The notes: generated from the letters alone by a model not told the origin. Positions 17,223 to 25,966 are shown, counted from the stretch's first letter. The stretch: 64,000 nt of DNA from Bacillus sp. 1NLA3E (GCF_000242895.2 NC_021171.1:2948001-3012000), one strand, 5' to 3'. Translations and numbers: made by a program.

Positions 17223-17999
17223 ATGACGAATTTAAATAGACTATTCCGAAAAAGATTAGGAATCCCATGTGACAAAGTAATTACATTTGAAAACTTAAAT
17301 GCTGTTCTCGAAAAGGCAGCAAAAGCAATCCCGTTTGAAAATTTATGTATTGTAGAGAATAGGACAAATGAAATTACGAGAGAGAATTTGATAAAAAAAA
17401 TAATAGAACAAAACGAAGGCGGTCTTTGTTATGAACTAAATTCTATTTTTTACTTCTTCTTAATTGAAAATGGCTTTAATACAAATTTAATCCTTGCTAT
17501 GAGATACAACTATAGTAGTCAAAAATGGAGTACTATGGGAAAAACCCATGTGGCTAATATGATCAAACATAACGGGCATTTCTATATAGTGGATATTGGA
17601 TTTGGTGGAAGCTCACCCTTAAAACTTGTTCCATTAAATGGAGAGACGGTAACATCTAATAACGGTGAATTTAAAGTGGAAAATATAGATAGTGAACATG
17701 GGGATTCCATTTTTTATATGAAATTAAAGCATAAGGATACAGATTGGAAAATAGGTTATGCTTTTGATTCTAAAAAAGTCATAAAGGATTTATCTGAATT
17801 AAATGAAGTGCAAAAAATCAACACTGAACATCCAGAATCAAAATTTAATAAGAAGCCGTTAATTACCAAATTCACGGATAAAGGGACTATGACATTAACA
17901 GACACTTCTTTTACTGAATGTGTGGATGGAAAGTCGAAGAAAAAAGAGATTGATAAACAATTATTTCATGAAATCGCAAAACGTTATTTTGGTCTTTAA
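17223..17999 (+). CDS. nat: Arylamine N-acetyltransferase
   Basis: 258 aa. The Cys-His-Asp triad of the NAT family is complete: Cys in NEGGLCYELNSIFYFFL (about residue 70), His in GKTHVANMI (about 105) and Asp in FYIVDIGFGGSSPLKLVPL (about 120). PFENL near residue 38 is also typical. NATs move acetyl from acetyl-CoA to aromatic amines, hydroxylamines and hydrazines, in detoxification. ATG start with GAAAGGATTGAATTAAA; ends in its own strong terminator at 18132. It is one of the few plus-strand genes here. Confidence 0.9.
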   Translation: MTNLNRLFRKRLGIPCDKVITFENLNAVLEKAAKAIPFENLCIVENRTNEITRENLIKKIIEQNEGGLCYELNSIFYFFLIENGFNTNLILAMRYNYSSQKWSTMGKTHVANMIKHNGHFYIVDIGFGGSSPLKLVPLNGETVTSNNGEFKVENIDSEHGDSIFYMKLKHKDTDWKIGYAFDSKKVIKDLSELNEVQKINTEHPESKFNKKPLITKFTDKGTMTLTDTSFTECVDGKSKKKEIDKQLFHEIAKRYFGL

Positions 18000-18131
18000 T
18001 TATTCTCCTTCATTGGCTCCGGCAGACTGTCAATTTATGCGCTATTTTGCACATCTAACTTAAAAACAACTCCCTTCATATGGGGGAGGCATCAGGAAAA
18101 TGAGGATTTACAATGTTGAAGAGAATCCAAA

Positions 18132-18180
18132 TAACAAAAGCCTCATTTCTCGGTACTAGTGAGAAATGAGGCTTTTGTTA
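18132..18180 (+). terminator. nat terminator
   Basis: AACAAAAGCCTCATTTCTC pairs with GAGAAATGAGGCTTTTGTT, loop of about 8 nt. About 130 bp beyond the nat stop. Confidence 0.88.
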
Positions 18181-18185
18181 TTTCG

Positions 18186-18211
18186 TAAAGGCACCCGTCA
18201 GTTGAAGAATT
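18186..18211 (+). repeat. Partial hairpin repeat
   Basis: AAAGGCACCCGTCAGTTGAAGAAT: tail module only, immediately after the nat terminator. Confidence 0.55.
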
Positions 18212-18224
18212 AAAATTCTTAAGG

Positions 18225-18708
18225 TTAAGAAATCTTTTTTCTGAGGATATTCAAATCTCTCTTAATTCTATCTAATTTAGCGACTTCTGGCAAATGAGCC
18301 CACTTCTCAAAACCAAAACTTGAAAACAGTCCAAAACTAGGCTCATTGTGTCCAAAGATGAATCCAAGAGGTATCAATTTCAAACCTAGGACATTCCTCT
18401 ATCACTTTGTTTAAAATCTTTTTCCCAAGTCCTTTACCTCTAAAATCTTCATGAAGATAAATACTTATTTCAGCAGTTGCATTATAAGCAGGTCTTCCGT
18501 AGAAAGATTGAAGACTTACCCAACCACAAATTTCGCCTCCATACTCTACAATCCACAAAGGTCTTTTGTAAGGGTTATGTTCATTAAACCAATCTAATCT
18601 ATCGTTAAAAAGAATACGAGCGATTACGGGTTCGTTCTTGGAAAGGCAGTTCGGTATCCATTCCATATGAAAATAAATGATATTAGAATGAGTACAAACG
18701 CTATCCAT
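18225..18708 (-). pseudogene. GNAT acetyltransferase (Pat-like), frameshifted
   Basis: The first part reads DRLDWFNEHNPYKRPLWIVE, YGGEICGWVSLQSFYGRPAY and EISIYLHEDFRGKGLGKKIL, as in phosphinothricin-type acetyltransferases (acetyl-CoA loop RGKGLG). After PRFEIDT the frame slips near 18363. The expected end is in another frame: LGFIFGHNEPSLGLF, FEKWAHLPEVAKLD. The N-terminus (residues 1-30) does not look like the family either. A single-base indel could in principle be a sequencing error, but the odd N-terminus argues for decay. Confidence 0.75.
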
Positions 18709-18828
18709 GGAAGTGCATAAGCATTGATGCGCTTAAATAAAACCACAGGCCAGCGATCCACCAAAAATACCGATATTGTAGACAACCACGATTCTACGTT
18801 TTATTCGGAAGGGGACTAAGGATTCAAG

Positions 18829-19458
18829 TCATGAAATGACACTTTCCAGGCGAGCCTCTAGTTTCTCGGTGGTCATAACACCCCCGCCAAGCCCGATAAA
18901 TTCGTCACCCTTCTGCAAAAGGAGCGTAGGGTAGCTATGGACATCAATCTGCTCAACCTTGATGAAGTCTGCGTGGACAGCTCTGGCGGAAGCCGGGTCC
19001 TCGATCCGTGCCAGAACTGCCTCTGGGTCAAGATTATAAGCATTGGAGATCTCTCGGTAAGTTGCTGGGTCACTGAGACTCTTGCCTTCGTAATAAAACG
19101 CACGCTGCAAGGACGAGGCTAAGTGCACTGCACGTTCTGGTGCGAAGAAACGCAATGCAGAAAAGCCGATAGCCGCCGCTTCGGAGTCCATGACGAAAGT
19201 ACCTTCTTTCAACAACATTTGATAAGGGATTCCAAACTCTGCACCGGTAAGCTGGCTGATTCGCTTGTGTGCTTCTGGGATGTATGGGAATGCCCCAATT
19301 GGCTGTTTACGATCGCCAACAAACAAACCTCCAGACAATATGGTCAGGGGTAATTCGGGGTGGTTCTCATGAAAGGCTCGGATACTCTTCGAGAACCCGT
19401 AACACCAGCCACAGTATGCATCCCACACATAGATAAGAGCAAGTTCCTTTTGATTCAT
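18829..19458 (-). CDS. DsbA-family (FrnE-like) thiol oxidoreductase
   Basis: 209 aa, thioredoxin fold with a CGWC active site at the N-terminus (YVWDAYCGWCYGFSKSIRAF), a helical insert (FAPERAVHLASSLQRAFYYE) and the cis-proline strand HSYPTLLLQKGDEF. No signal peptide, so cytoplasmic. It resembles FrnE/HCCA-isomerase-like DsbA proteins that protect against oxidative or metal stress. Its DNA is clearly richer in G+C than the neighbours, which points to acquisition from another genome. ATG start with AAAAGGAGTTTTTTAAT. Confidence 0.85.
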   Translation of the reverse strand: MNQKELALIYVWDAYCGWCYGFSKSIRAFHENHPELPLTILSGGLFVGDRKQPIGAFPYIPEAHKRISQLTGAEFGIPYQMLLKEGTFVMDSEAAAIGFSALRFFAPERAVHLASSLQRAFYYEGKSLSDPATYREISNAYNLDPEAVLARIEDPASARAVHADFIKVEQIDVHSYPTLLLQKGDEFIGLGGGVMTTEKLEARLESVIS

Positions 19459-19518
19459 ATTAAAAAACTCCTTTTAAGACTATTTGATAAAAAAAGACTG
19501 TTTTTACGCCGTCACTTC

Positions 19519-20160
19519 TTACTCCGCTTCGCCAACGACAGTAAAACGTTCGTTTATGTGCTGTGGATTTTCAATTTCATCTAAAACCGCAATTGCGTAA
19601 TCTGCATAACTTATATAGCTTTGACCTTTTGAATTGAAGATTAATTGATCTCCACCTTTTTGATAAGATCCAGTACGTTTACCTTCAGGATCAAAAAATC
19701 CTGCTGGGCTGATGTATGTCCATTGGATAACGCTTATACTTTTTAGTTCCTCTAGATTTTTGCCCATGTTGGTAGCTGTTGGAAGGTAGGCTTCAGGAAA
19801 ATCAGGAGTTTCCATTACTCGAACTGTTTTTGCCTCATCCATAAACAGACTTCCTGCTCCCCCAACGACTATCAATCTTGTATTTGGAGCACCTTTTAAT
19901 GCTTCGATTAGAACTTTACCAGCTTCAATATGCTGTTGTTCTTGTCCTTGAGCAGCTTTAAATGCATTTATTACCACATCAAACTGTTCAACATCTTGTG
20001 ATTTTAAATTAATAATATTTTTTTCTACTACTGCAACCTGTTTGTTTTGTACTTTAGATGCATCTCTGACGATGGCAGTAACTTCGTGTCCTCTTTCAAC
20101 AGCTTCCTTTTGAATAAGGCTTCCTGCTTTACCACTTGCACCAATAATTCCAATTTTCAT
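19519..20160 (-). CDS. NAD(P)-binding oxidoreductase (YwnB-like)
   Basis: 213 aa. The Rossmann start is MKIGIIGASGKAGSLIQKEA, followed by TAIVRDASKV, FDVVINAFKA, LIVVGGAGSLFMDEAKT, WTYISPAGFFDPEGKRTGSY and YISYADYAIAVLDEIENP. These are the marks of the YwnB/YhfK NmrA-like group. It probably reduces a small-molecule substrate or acts as a redox-state sensor. ATG start with ATAGGAGGAGCATAAA. The palindrome 43 bp upstream suggests control by a MarR/HxlR-type regulator that is not in this window. Confidence 0.83.
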   Translation of the reverse strand: MKIGIIGASGKAGSLIQKEAVERGHEVTAIVRDASKVQNKQVAVVEKNIINLKSQDVEQFDVVINAFKAAQGQEQQHIEAGKVLIEALKGAPNTRLIVVGGAGSLFMDEAKTVRVMETPDFPEAYLPTATNMGKNLEELKSISVIQWTYISPAGFFDPEGKRTGSYQKGGDQLIFNSKGQSYISYADYAIAVLDEIENPQHINERFTVVGEAE

Positions 20161-20187
20161 TTTATGCTCCTCCTATATTAATAAATT

Positions 20188-20232
20188 AACCTGTAATTTA
20201 ATTAATTACATGTAATTATAATAATTACATCA
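20188..20232 (-). promoter_or_regulatory. Operator-like palindromes ahead of 19519 gene
   Basis: TAATTACATGTAATTA (20203-20218) is a perfect 16-bp palindrome. Further half-sites TGTAATT (20192) and TAATTACAT (20222-20230) flank it. The layout suggests cooperative repressor binding over the promoter. Confidence 0.6.
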
Positions 20233-20239
20233 TAAGCAT

Positions 20240-20700
20240 TTGTCAATACACCGAAATAGTCCTTTTTTATAATTTTGTGTAATGTATTAAGGTAAAATAC
20301 ACTTGCAATAGAATCGATTACAGGTATACTCAAGGTTACATTTTCAAGAACCTTTTCTAGTGCTGCTTGAGCTATCGAAAATTGTTGAACAAGATAAATT
20401 AAACAATAAAATGCTAAGTAATTAGTAAAAGAGGATTCTTATTCATTTTAAAAAAAATAGTGGTCATCCCAAACGTTTTTATTTTGGGACAGCCACTTTA
20501 AATATGTTTTGAGCTTAATTGGATCAGTTATTATATAGTTTAGCTCATTCCTTAGTTAAACAAGGATAGAAATACTTTCTTTTAGCTGGATATAACCAAG
20601 TATAGCCTCGTGTAATTTTACACTATAATCCATTTTGGCTACCACTATTTTCTCATATTATAAAATTAAAGTTCCTTTGTATTTTAAGAGTAATATCCAT
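20240..20700. other. Gap with a decayed coding stretch
   Basis: No gene with a proper start. A minus-strand frame at about 20280-20395 reads QQFSIAQAALEKVLENVTLS and SIPVIDSIASVFYLN, which looks like a coding remnant of unknown family. The terminator at 20458 lies beyond it. Confidence 0.35.
20458..20500. terminator. Terminator hairpin
   Basis: AGTGGTCATCCCAAA pairs with TTTGGGACAGCCACTT, flanked by A and T tracts. Confidence 0.7.
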
Positions 20701-20794
20701 TAAGCCATGTACCTGTTTATGTCAGTAAGCATTAGCATGACCTTTTACTTGAATACAAAAGGGCGAACCCTCTTAATTAAAGTATCTCGCCCTA

Positions 20795-20850
20795 AACAAA
20801 AAGAAAGAACACAATTACTGACAGGATGGCGCCCGATTGCGGAAGATCTT
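20795..20850 (+). repeat. Hairpin repeat (possibly double)
   Basis: AAAAAGAAAGAACACAATTA, CAGGATGGCGCCCGATTGCG, GAAGATC. A second stem, GGGCGAACCCTC/AGTATCTCGCCC (20760-20793), lies directly before it. Confidence 0.8.
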
Positions 20851-20888
20851 ATTGAAGATAAGCATCCGTTACTTGAAGAAGGAATTGC

Positions 20889-21368
20889 TTATTCATTTAT
20901 ATACTCAAAGTATCTTACATCGTTATCGGTAGTCATTTTAAAAGGCAATTTTGTTCTACTTGTAAGCTTTATATAGTTTCCTTCATAACTACCGAAATTA
21001 AATCCTATTTTATTGTTTTCAGGATAACCATAAAAATAGCATACTACTTTACCATTATTCATAAATACAACTTGGTTCATCCCTTCGCTAGACGTCTCAT
21101 TTATGTTATCCCATTTATACCCTATTGTTTTATAAATAGTTGACTTTGGAGTATATGGTGAAAAGCTGTACAAAGTATCCCATTCAAACTGCGTCCATTC
21201 TTTTAAGTCTGCAATTTCTGCTTCATTGCCACTAATAACTTGAAATGAATCTTTGAGATTAGACGCATTAACTTCCCAAACATTTCTATCATTAAACCTT
21301 ACAAAAATAAGAACGACGATTAATATTGCAATACCTATATAACCAAAAATATGACTTTTCTTCTTCAT
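20889..21368 (-). CDS. Membrane-anchored protein, unknown (159 aa)
   Basis: One N-terminal helix (HIFGYIGIAILIVVLIFVRF, residues 6-25) after a KKK start, so the rest is probably extracytoplasmic. The soluble part is aromatic-rich: LKEWTQFEWDTLYSFSPYTP, GYKWDNINET, VVFMNNGKVVCYFYGYPENN. No family recognised; the layout resembles small exported Bacillus proteins of unknown role. ATG start with AAAAAGGTGGTTGTTCA. Single gene, with a hairpin repeat overlapping its stop side. Confidence 0.65.
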   Translation of the reverse strand: MKKKSHIFGYIGIAILIVVLIFVRFNDRNVWEVNASNLKDSFQVISGNEAEIADLKEWTQFEWDTLYSFSPYTPKSTIYKTIGYKWDNINETSSEGMNQVVFMNNGKVVCYFYGYPENNKIGFNFGSYEGNYIKLTSRTKLPFKMTTDNDVRYFEYINE

Positions 21369-21513
21369 TGAACAACCACCTTTTTAGTTCTATTCATATA
21401 TGATTTGTTTTGTTCCACTTTACCACGATAGTAAAAAGCCTTTCTCCCTTCTTGTCATATTTTTAATATTATCATTTATTAGTTAACATTTACTCTCGAT
21501 GAAAGGAAAATAA

Positions 21514-21648
21514 TAGGACTTTATTTGGAGGGGTGGATATGATAGGCGAGGTTTCCTGATGAAACACCTGCTTCTGCCTCATGACCAATCATACCCACAG
21601 AGGCTCCAAGTCAAGTCCTTAAACGCTTATCTACGGATACATATAAAT
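21514..21648 (+). repeat. Long-hairpin repeat, copy 1
   Basis: Arms AGGACTTTATTTGGAG...GGTGGATATGAT and ATCATACCCACAGAGGCTCC...AAGTCAAGTCCT form an imperfect hairpin of about 107 nt. A conserved 3' extension, CTTATCTACGGATACATATA, follows. Copy 2 is at 39020-39152. It lies in the 415-bp gap between the 20889 and 21796 genes, which holds no other gene. Confidence 0.75.
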
Positions 21649-21795
21649 ATGGAATATCGCACTCCTTTAATTTAATTACGCTGGTACGGAAAGTGGTGCA
21701 ATGCCTTTTCAGATTTCCCGGCCTATTTTGGTACTAATAGACAGTTCTAATCATATTCTTATAAAAGAAAACAATCAGAAGGAGTGCAAAGTCAG

Positions 21796-23208
21796 TTGAT
21801 AAAAGTTAAGGTTGGTTTACAGCCCATTGTAAGTAAGATAAATTTACCTACTGTTTTAAAAACAACTATACTTCCGGGTGACTCAATTGAAAGATTATTT
21901 ATTGCAACCCAGGTAGGAGAGATCTTTTACATAGGAAACTCAAATTTAAGGACTTTTTTAGATATTCGCCCGCGAATCCTAAAACTAGGTGTTTCTGGTG
22001 GCGGATATGATGAACGGGGATTGCTAGGGCTAGCGTTTCATCCCGAATTTTATTATAACGGTCTGTTCTATCTTCATTATTCAGTAGCTGGAACACAAGG
22101 TCCAGGTGCTCTTACTGAACATATTAATCCTAACCCGTGTGATACCAAAACCTTAAACCAAAGGTGGATAAATAGAGAAACTCAATATGATCATATCGAT
22201 ACAGTGGAAGAATGGATTTTACAATCAAATGGTCAACCTCAAAAAAAACGGACATTACTTAACTTACGAAGACCCTTTTTAAATCATAATGGTGTCAATA
22301 GCTTAAACTTTTCACCTGAAACGGGAAAACTTGTTTTAACAACCGGAGATGGTGGATCAGGCTATGATCCATTTAATTTAAGCCAGGATAATTTGGAAAT
22401 TGCCGGTAAAATCATTGAAATTGATGTAGATAAGGATACATACATCAATAACCCACCCATTGTCACACGTTTTAATGAACTTCCCACAATTATTCAGGAA
22501 ACGCTCACGGTAATGGCCAAAGGGGTTCGCAATATACCTGGCATTTCATTTCAAAGGTTTTATAATCAGTATATTAAATATGCAGGAAATGTCGGCCAGG
22601 ATTTGGTCGAGTCGATTTTTTCATTCGTTCATTATAAACCAATACCGGTTACTCAGCTTATTCATGCTTCTTACATGAATTCTGAATCTGACATAGAAGG
22701 ATTTATTAACTTTGGCTGGCGAGGTTGGGAAGGTGCTTTTCCTGCTTCGGTTATAAGAGGCTGCACTAACAGTCCGACTTTGGATGAGAAAACTATTGCC
22801 TATTACAATGAAGCAATATCCCTTTCAGGGAGCCGTCTTCAGCCTTTAACTAGTTATTTTCATAAAGATCAAAGGCCCGAAAAGTTTGGAGGAACTGCAA
22901 TTACAGGAGTCCAAGCCTATATAGGGAATAGAATTCCTGGTTTAACAGGAAGCGTTGTGTTTACCGATCTTGCCCGGAAAGAATCCCAACCTCTGGTTAG
23001 AGGAGCTTTAGCTTATACCATTGCAAGACCAAATGGTAAACAAAATGATTTTAGTGTGATACAAACCGAATATGATTTTGGTCAACAATCAGCCTATTTT
23101 GTTAATTTGGGAACGAATCTGAATCAAACCAAATTATATTTAGGGGTTTATGCGTCTATGAAAGTGACTGATTTTAACCAGGGAACTGTTTTTGAAATAG
23201 TACCATAA
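21796..23208 (+). CDS. Glucose/sorbosone dehydrogenase-like propeller
   Basis: About 470 aa. A six-bladed propeller of the PQQ-type soluble sugar dehydrogenase (GSDH) family: DERGLLGLAFHPEFYYNGLF, a catalytic-site segment LNHNGVNSLNFSPETGKLVL, TTGDGGSGYDPFNLSQDNLE and INFGWRGWEGAFP. There is no signal peptide, unlike most bacterial members. TTG at 21796 is taken as the start, since AGAAGGAG lies 11 nt upstream; a GTG at 21784 overlaps that site. Whether it binds PQQ is unknown, and no PQQ synthesis genes are here. Confidence 0.75.
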   Translation: MIKVKVGLQPIVSKINLPTVLKTTILPGDSIERLFIATQVGEIFYIGNSNLRTFLDIRPRILKLGVSGGGYDERGLLGLAFHPEFYYNGLFYLHYSVAGTQGPGALTEHINPNPCDTKTLNQRWINRETQYDHIDTVEEWILQSNGQPQKKRTLLNLRRPFLNHNGVNSLNFSPETGKLVLTTGDGGSGYDPFNLSQDNLEIAGKIIEIDVDKDTYINNPPIVTRFNELPTIIQETLTVMAKGVRNIPGISFQRFYNQYIKYAGNVGQDLVESIFSFVHYKPIPVTQLIHASYMNSESDIEGFINFGWRGWEGAFPASVIRGCTNSPTLDEKTIAYYNEAISLSGSRLQPLTSYFHKDQRPEKFGGTAITGVQAYIGNRIPGLTGSVVFTDLARKESQPLVRGALAYTIARPNGKQNDFSVIQTEYDFGQQSAYFVNLGTNLNQTKLYLGVYASMKVTDFNQGTVFEIVP

Positions 23209-23436
23209 ATCAAATCTATAATATTCTGCTTACATTTGAGAAATCACTTACAAGGATTTACCCTTAGAGGTGGAAATAATCCAAACATTAATATCCTTTG
23301 TAATGAAAAATAAACTTAATAAAGAATCCCGCTAAAACTTAGCCTTTAGACTAAGAAGAGTACTTCCGTTTGTGCAGGAAAGTTAGTTGTTATGATGATG
23401 TCTGGGTACAAATAAGTAAATTTACTTTGCCTATTA

Positions 23437-23468
23437 AAAAAGCAAGGCACTATTGTGCCCTGCTTTTT
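23437..23468. terminator. Terminator after cupredoxin gene
   Basis: AAAAGCAAGGCACTATTGTG, then CCCTGCTTTT: a GCAAGGCAC/GTGCCCTGC stem. It abuts the minus-strand stop at 23467 and also serves the plus-strand gene. Confidence 0.85.
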
Positions 23469-23850
23469 ATCTGACTATTACCTTTCCAACCATTCCTTCC
23501 TGGAAATGGTACCGACATATAAGTTCATATGTACCGGGCTGTTTCGGTGTCACGGTAATGTTTTTTTCTTTTCCTGGCTGGACCTCGGCGTCAATGCCGA
23601 GCTTTTTCACTGTGAAGGTGTGCTCTTTCTTGCCTTTGTTTTTCAATATCAACGTTGTGGTTGTTCCATTCGTAATAGTGATGATTTTCGGATTAAAGTA
23701 ATCATCGTTCAACTCAACCTCAATCGAATTCACCCTCTCACTAGGCTGAGGTACAACACCGGATTCGGCAGATACGCCAAGTGAACCCAGAGTTGTCATA
23801 ACCATTGCAAGCACAACGACCAATCCTGTTACCCATTTTTTAACAGACAT
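23467..23850 (-). CDS. Exported cupredoxin-like copper protein
   Basis: 127 aa. Signal peptide at residues 1-28 (KKWVTGLVVVLAMVMTTLGSLG, cleavage near VSA-ES), then one cupredoxin domain with strands VELNDDYFNPKIITIT and NGTTTTLILKNKGKKEHTF. Copper ligands of the type I pattern are visible: His in KKEHTFTV, then Cys, His and Met in ELICRYHFQEGMVGKVIV. It is probably an electron carrier or copper-binding protein outside the membrane. ATG at 23850 follows AGGAGGGATTGCGA. Stop overlaps the terminator. Confidence 0.85.
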   Translation of the reverse strand: MSVKKWVTGLVVVLAMVMTTLGSLGVSAESGVVPQPSERVNSIEVELNDDYFNPKIITITNGTTTTLILKNKGKKEHTFTVKKLGIDAEVQPGKEKNITVTPKQPGTYELICRYHFQEGMVGKVIVR

Positions 23851-24024
23851 TCGCAATCCCTCCTTTCCTAAACAATAGTTTTTTCTACTTCATAAAATAT
23901 TATCACGATAAATTTGTTTACAACGTGCTTTCAAATAGTAACTTTTTTATCTAAAACAGTGAAAAGAAAAAGATTGACTCTAATGGCGATCTTCTGGAAT
24001 TTATTCTTATGCAACTATACTCCC

Positions 24025-24255
24025 TCAATAAATACACCAAATAACATTTCTTAATGTTAACTTTGCTAACTCATTGATTTCTTGAGTAGGTACGCCTTTG
24101 CCCACCCCATTTTAGATAAAAGAAAAAAGCATTTTGATTCGTAACCTCGTCAGACCATATCTCTAAAAAGTTTTGATAAACCTTATTTAAACCCATTTCA
24201 CCCATAAAAATAGTGATTGCATTTATGTACTCCATAGCTTTCTTTTTTGAATCAG
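24025..24255 (-). pseudogene. Broken helical protein, possibly a regulator C-terminus
   Basis: Minus-strand frame reads DSKKKAMEYINAITIFMGEM, GLNKVYQNFLEIWSDEVTNQ and NAFFFYLKW. After a one-base slip near 24105 it continues GVGKGVPTQEINELAKLTLR. It is all-helical and resembles the C-terminal domain of a TetR-type regulator, though that is only an impression. No start codon with a ribosome-binding site exists, so it is a remnant. Confidence 0.4.
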
Positions 24256-24316
24256 TAAATTAATTTAGTCTAATAGAATACAGTTTACAACTCCTTAAAA
24301 TATAAATACTTAGTTT

Positions 24317-25543
24317 TTACAAATAGTACTCAATCATTTTTGCAACCTTTTCTTTAATTTTTTCTTTTATAGATAATTGATTGACGTCAGAGGATGTTAC
24401 TCGTTTTGAATTTTGGATGTCTTTATTGATAACTGGCTTTATTTTAGAAATATAGACAGGGTCATGGATATAACAGTTCATTTCTTCATTTAAATGAAAC
24501 GAGCGCGAATCAAAATTTACGGTCCCAACCATCAATACGGTTTCATCAATCAAGAATACTTTAGCGTGTAACACTCCCTTTTTATAACCATATACTTCTA
24601 TTCCCTGTTTTAATGCTTTTCGAATATATGGATACGCTGCTTCTTTAACTAACAGTGCATCCGAATGGGGTGAGAACAGAATTTTAACACGGACTCCTCT
24701 TTTTCTTGCATCCACTATTGAGTTCCAAATAGCTCTGTCGTTTAGTATAAAATAAGGTGTTTCTATAATGATGGACTCTTTTGCTTGATGAAACAGCATT
24801 GCATAATCTTGCCCAAGCTTTTCTCCGCTATAATATGCAGTAAATTGATGCAAGGTTGCTCCCTTTTCCTTTGTCGCGCTGTGTATTGGAATCTGTTGCT
24901 CCGTGTTTTTCTTCCAGTCTAATACAAATTGATCTTTTAGATCTTGAACTCCTTCTCCTCGTATTTGAAGGTGATAATCTCTCCAGTGACCGAGTTTTGC
25001 TTTTTCTCCTATATACTTCTTGCCGATGTTAAATCCGCCAATGTACCCAATCCTTCCATCAATAATTGAAATACGCCGATGATTCCGATGATCCAAAGAA
25101 GAAAAAAGATAAGGAAAAGCAGGCTTATTGTAATACGTAAAATGCACTCCTGCTTTAACCAATAATTCTATTTCCTTTTTCTTAAGTAAAATTCCACCTA
25201 GCCTGTCCACTGCATAATATACTTCTACACCTCCCAGGCTTTTTTGCCTCAATAAATCCAGAAACTGATGACTTACTTTATCATCAGCAATAGAGAAAAA
25301 GTTGATATACACGTAATGTTTTGCTTTACTTATATCTGAGAATAATTGATTGTTAAATTGTTTCCCGTCCGTATACAAAGTAATTTTACTTTGACGAATC
25401 GGGTATTGGATGGGCTGCTTGTCAAATACCATCCTTTTTTCGGCTGCTGTTCTGTCAATTTTACCCCAAACAAGCAAAACAAAACATGCACTGATAATTA
25501 CAAATAGGAGTGCTTGAAGGATTTTCACTATCTTTTTCAGCAT
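24317..25543 (-). CDS. Phospholipase D-like / cardiolipin synthase family protein
   Basis: 408 aa. One N-terminal helix (LQALLFVIISACFVLLVWG) then two PLD domains. The second HKD motif is intact (HAKVFLIDETVLMVGTVNFD). The first reads HRRISIIDGRIGYIGGFN, with arginine where the family has lysine (HxK). Relatives such as Bacillus YwjE/ClsB and YwiE make cardiolipin from phosphatidylglycerol or act as related phosphatidyltransferases at the membrane. The Lys-to-Arg change in one half-site may alter or weaken activity. ATG start with AAAGGAGATTACAT. Confidence 0.82.
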   Translation of the reverse strand: MLKKIVKILQALLFVIISACFVLLVWGKIDRTAAEKRMVFDKQPIQYPIRQSKITLYTDGKQFNNQLFSDISKAKHYVYINFFSIADDKVSHQFLDLLRQKSLGGVEVYYAVDRLGGILLKKKEIELLVKAGVHFTYYNKPAFPYLFSSLDHRNHRRISIIDGRIGYIGGFNIGKKYIGEKAKLGHWRDYHLQIRGEGVQDLKDQFVLDWKKNTEQQIPIHSATKEKGATLHQFTAYYSGEKLGQDYAMLFHQAKESIIIETPYFILNDRAIWNSIVDARKRGVRVKILFSPHSDALLVKEAAYPYIRKALKQGIEVYGYKKGVLHAKVFLIDETVLMVGTVNFDSRSFHLNEEMNCYIHDPVYISKIKPVINKDIQNSKRVTSSDVNQLSIKEKIKEKVAKMIEYYL

Positions 25544-25586
25544 ATGTAATCTCCTTTATATATTATCGTTTTCATTCTGATAGGTT

Positions 25587-25709
25587 TTGTTATCGGGACA
25601 AAACTATTCTGTTAACCCTCCATGGAGCGGAAGTTTCGCAATAATTGTTGTACTGTTTATTCTACTTATTATCGTAGGTTCTGCCTTTGTTGGTCGAAGA
25701 TATTTTTAA
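25587..25709 (+). CDS. YjcZ-family small sporulation protein, altered N-terminus
   Basis: A short plus-strand frame ends WSGSFAIIVVLFILLIIVGS followed by AFVGRRYF and a TAA. The FALIVVLFILLIIVG block is the hallmark of the YjcZ/SscA spore peptides. The usual Tyr/Gly-rich N-terminus (as in GYGGYG) is absent; a TTG at 25587 is the furthest start. A separate Tyr/Gly-rich N-terminal piece follows at 25733. It could be functional or a remnant of a rearranged tandem pair. Confidence 0.5.
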   Translation: MLSGQNYSVNPPWSGSFAIIVVLFILLIIVGSAFVGRRYF

Positions 25710-25732
25710 TTTATAAAAAAGGGGGATTTTAC

Positions 25733-25774
25733 ATGGCTGATTACTACGGATATGGTTATGGTGGTTACGGCTAG
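25733..25774 (+). pseudogene. Truncated YjcZ-type peptide (13 aa)
   Basis: ATG after AAAAGGGGGATTTTAC encodes MADYYGYGYGGYG and then stops. This is the normal start of YjcZ-like spore peptides, without the hydrophobic half that should follow. That half occurs just upstream at 25587-25709. Confidence 0.5.
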
Positions 25775-25790
25775 GAATTTTTATTACTAT

Positions 25791-25898
25791 ATTACCCTTT
25801 GAAATTCCTTGTTTTTCCATATACTGTTGGACTGCTTTTCTGCCATATTCTTTTGAACTGGGTACCAAACTAGGCACTGAAAAAGTCCCCTTAAGCAA
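25791..25898 (-). pseudogene. Coding remnant, unknown
   Basis: A minus-strand frame reads LKGTFSVPSLVPSSKEYGRK, then AVQQYMEKQGISKG, and has protein-like composition. It has no clear start and begins against a terminator, so it looks like the C-terminal piece of a lost gene. Family not recognised. Confidence 0.3.
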
Positions 25899-25940
25899 AA
25901 AGGTATAATTCTCAATATCCGTGAGAATTATACCTTTTTA
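25897..25940. terminator. Strong bidirectional terminator
   Basis: AAAAAGGTATAATTCTCA pairs perfectly with TGAGAATTATACCTTTTT. Confidence 0.9.
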
Positions 25941-25966
25941 GCTGTTTTTATGATTTTTTTGTAATC

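Noticed and set aside
20707-20976. Plus-strand 89-aa frame
   Set aside because: It runs through a hairpin repeat and overlaps a better gene (20889-21368) on the other strand.
21784-21786. GTG start for the sugar-dehydrogenase-like gene
   Set aside because: It overlaps its own AGAAGGAG; the TTG at 21796 has proper spacing.
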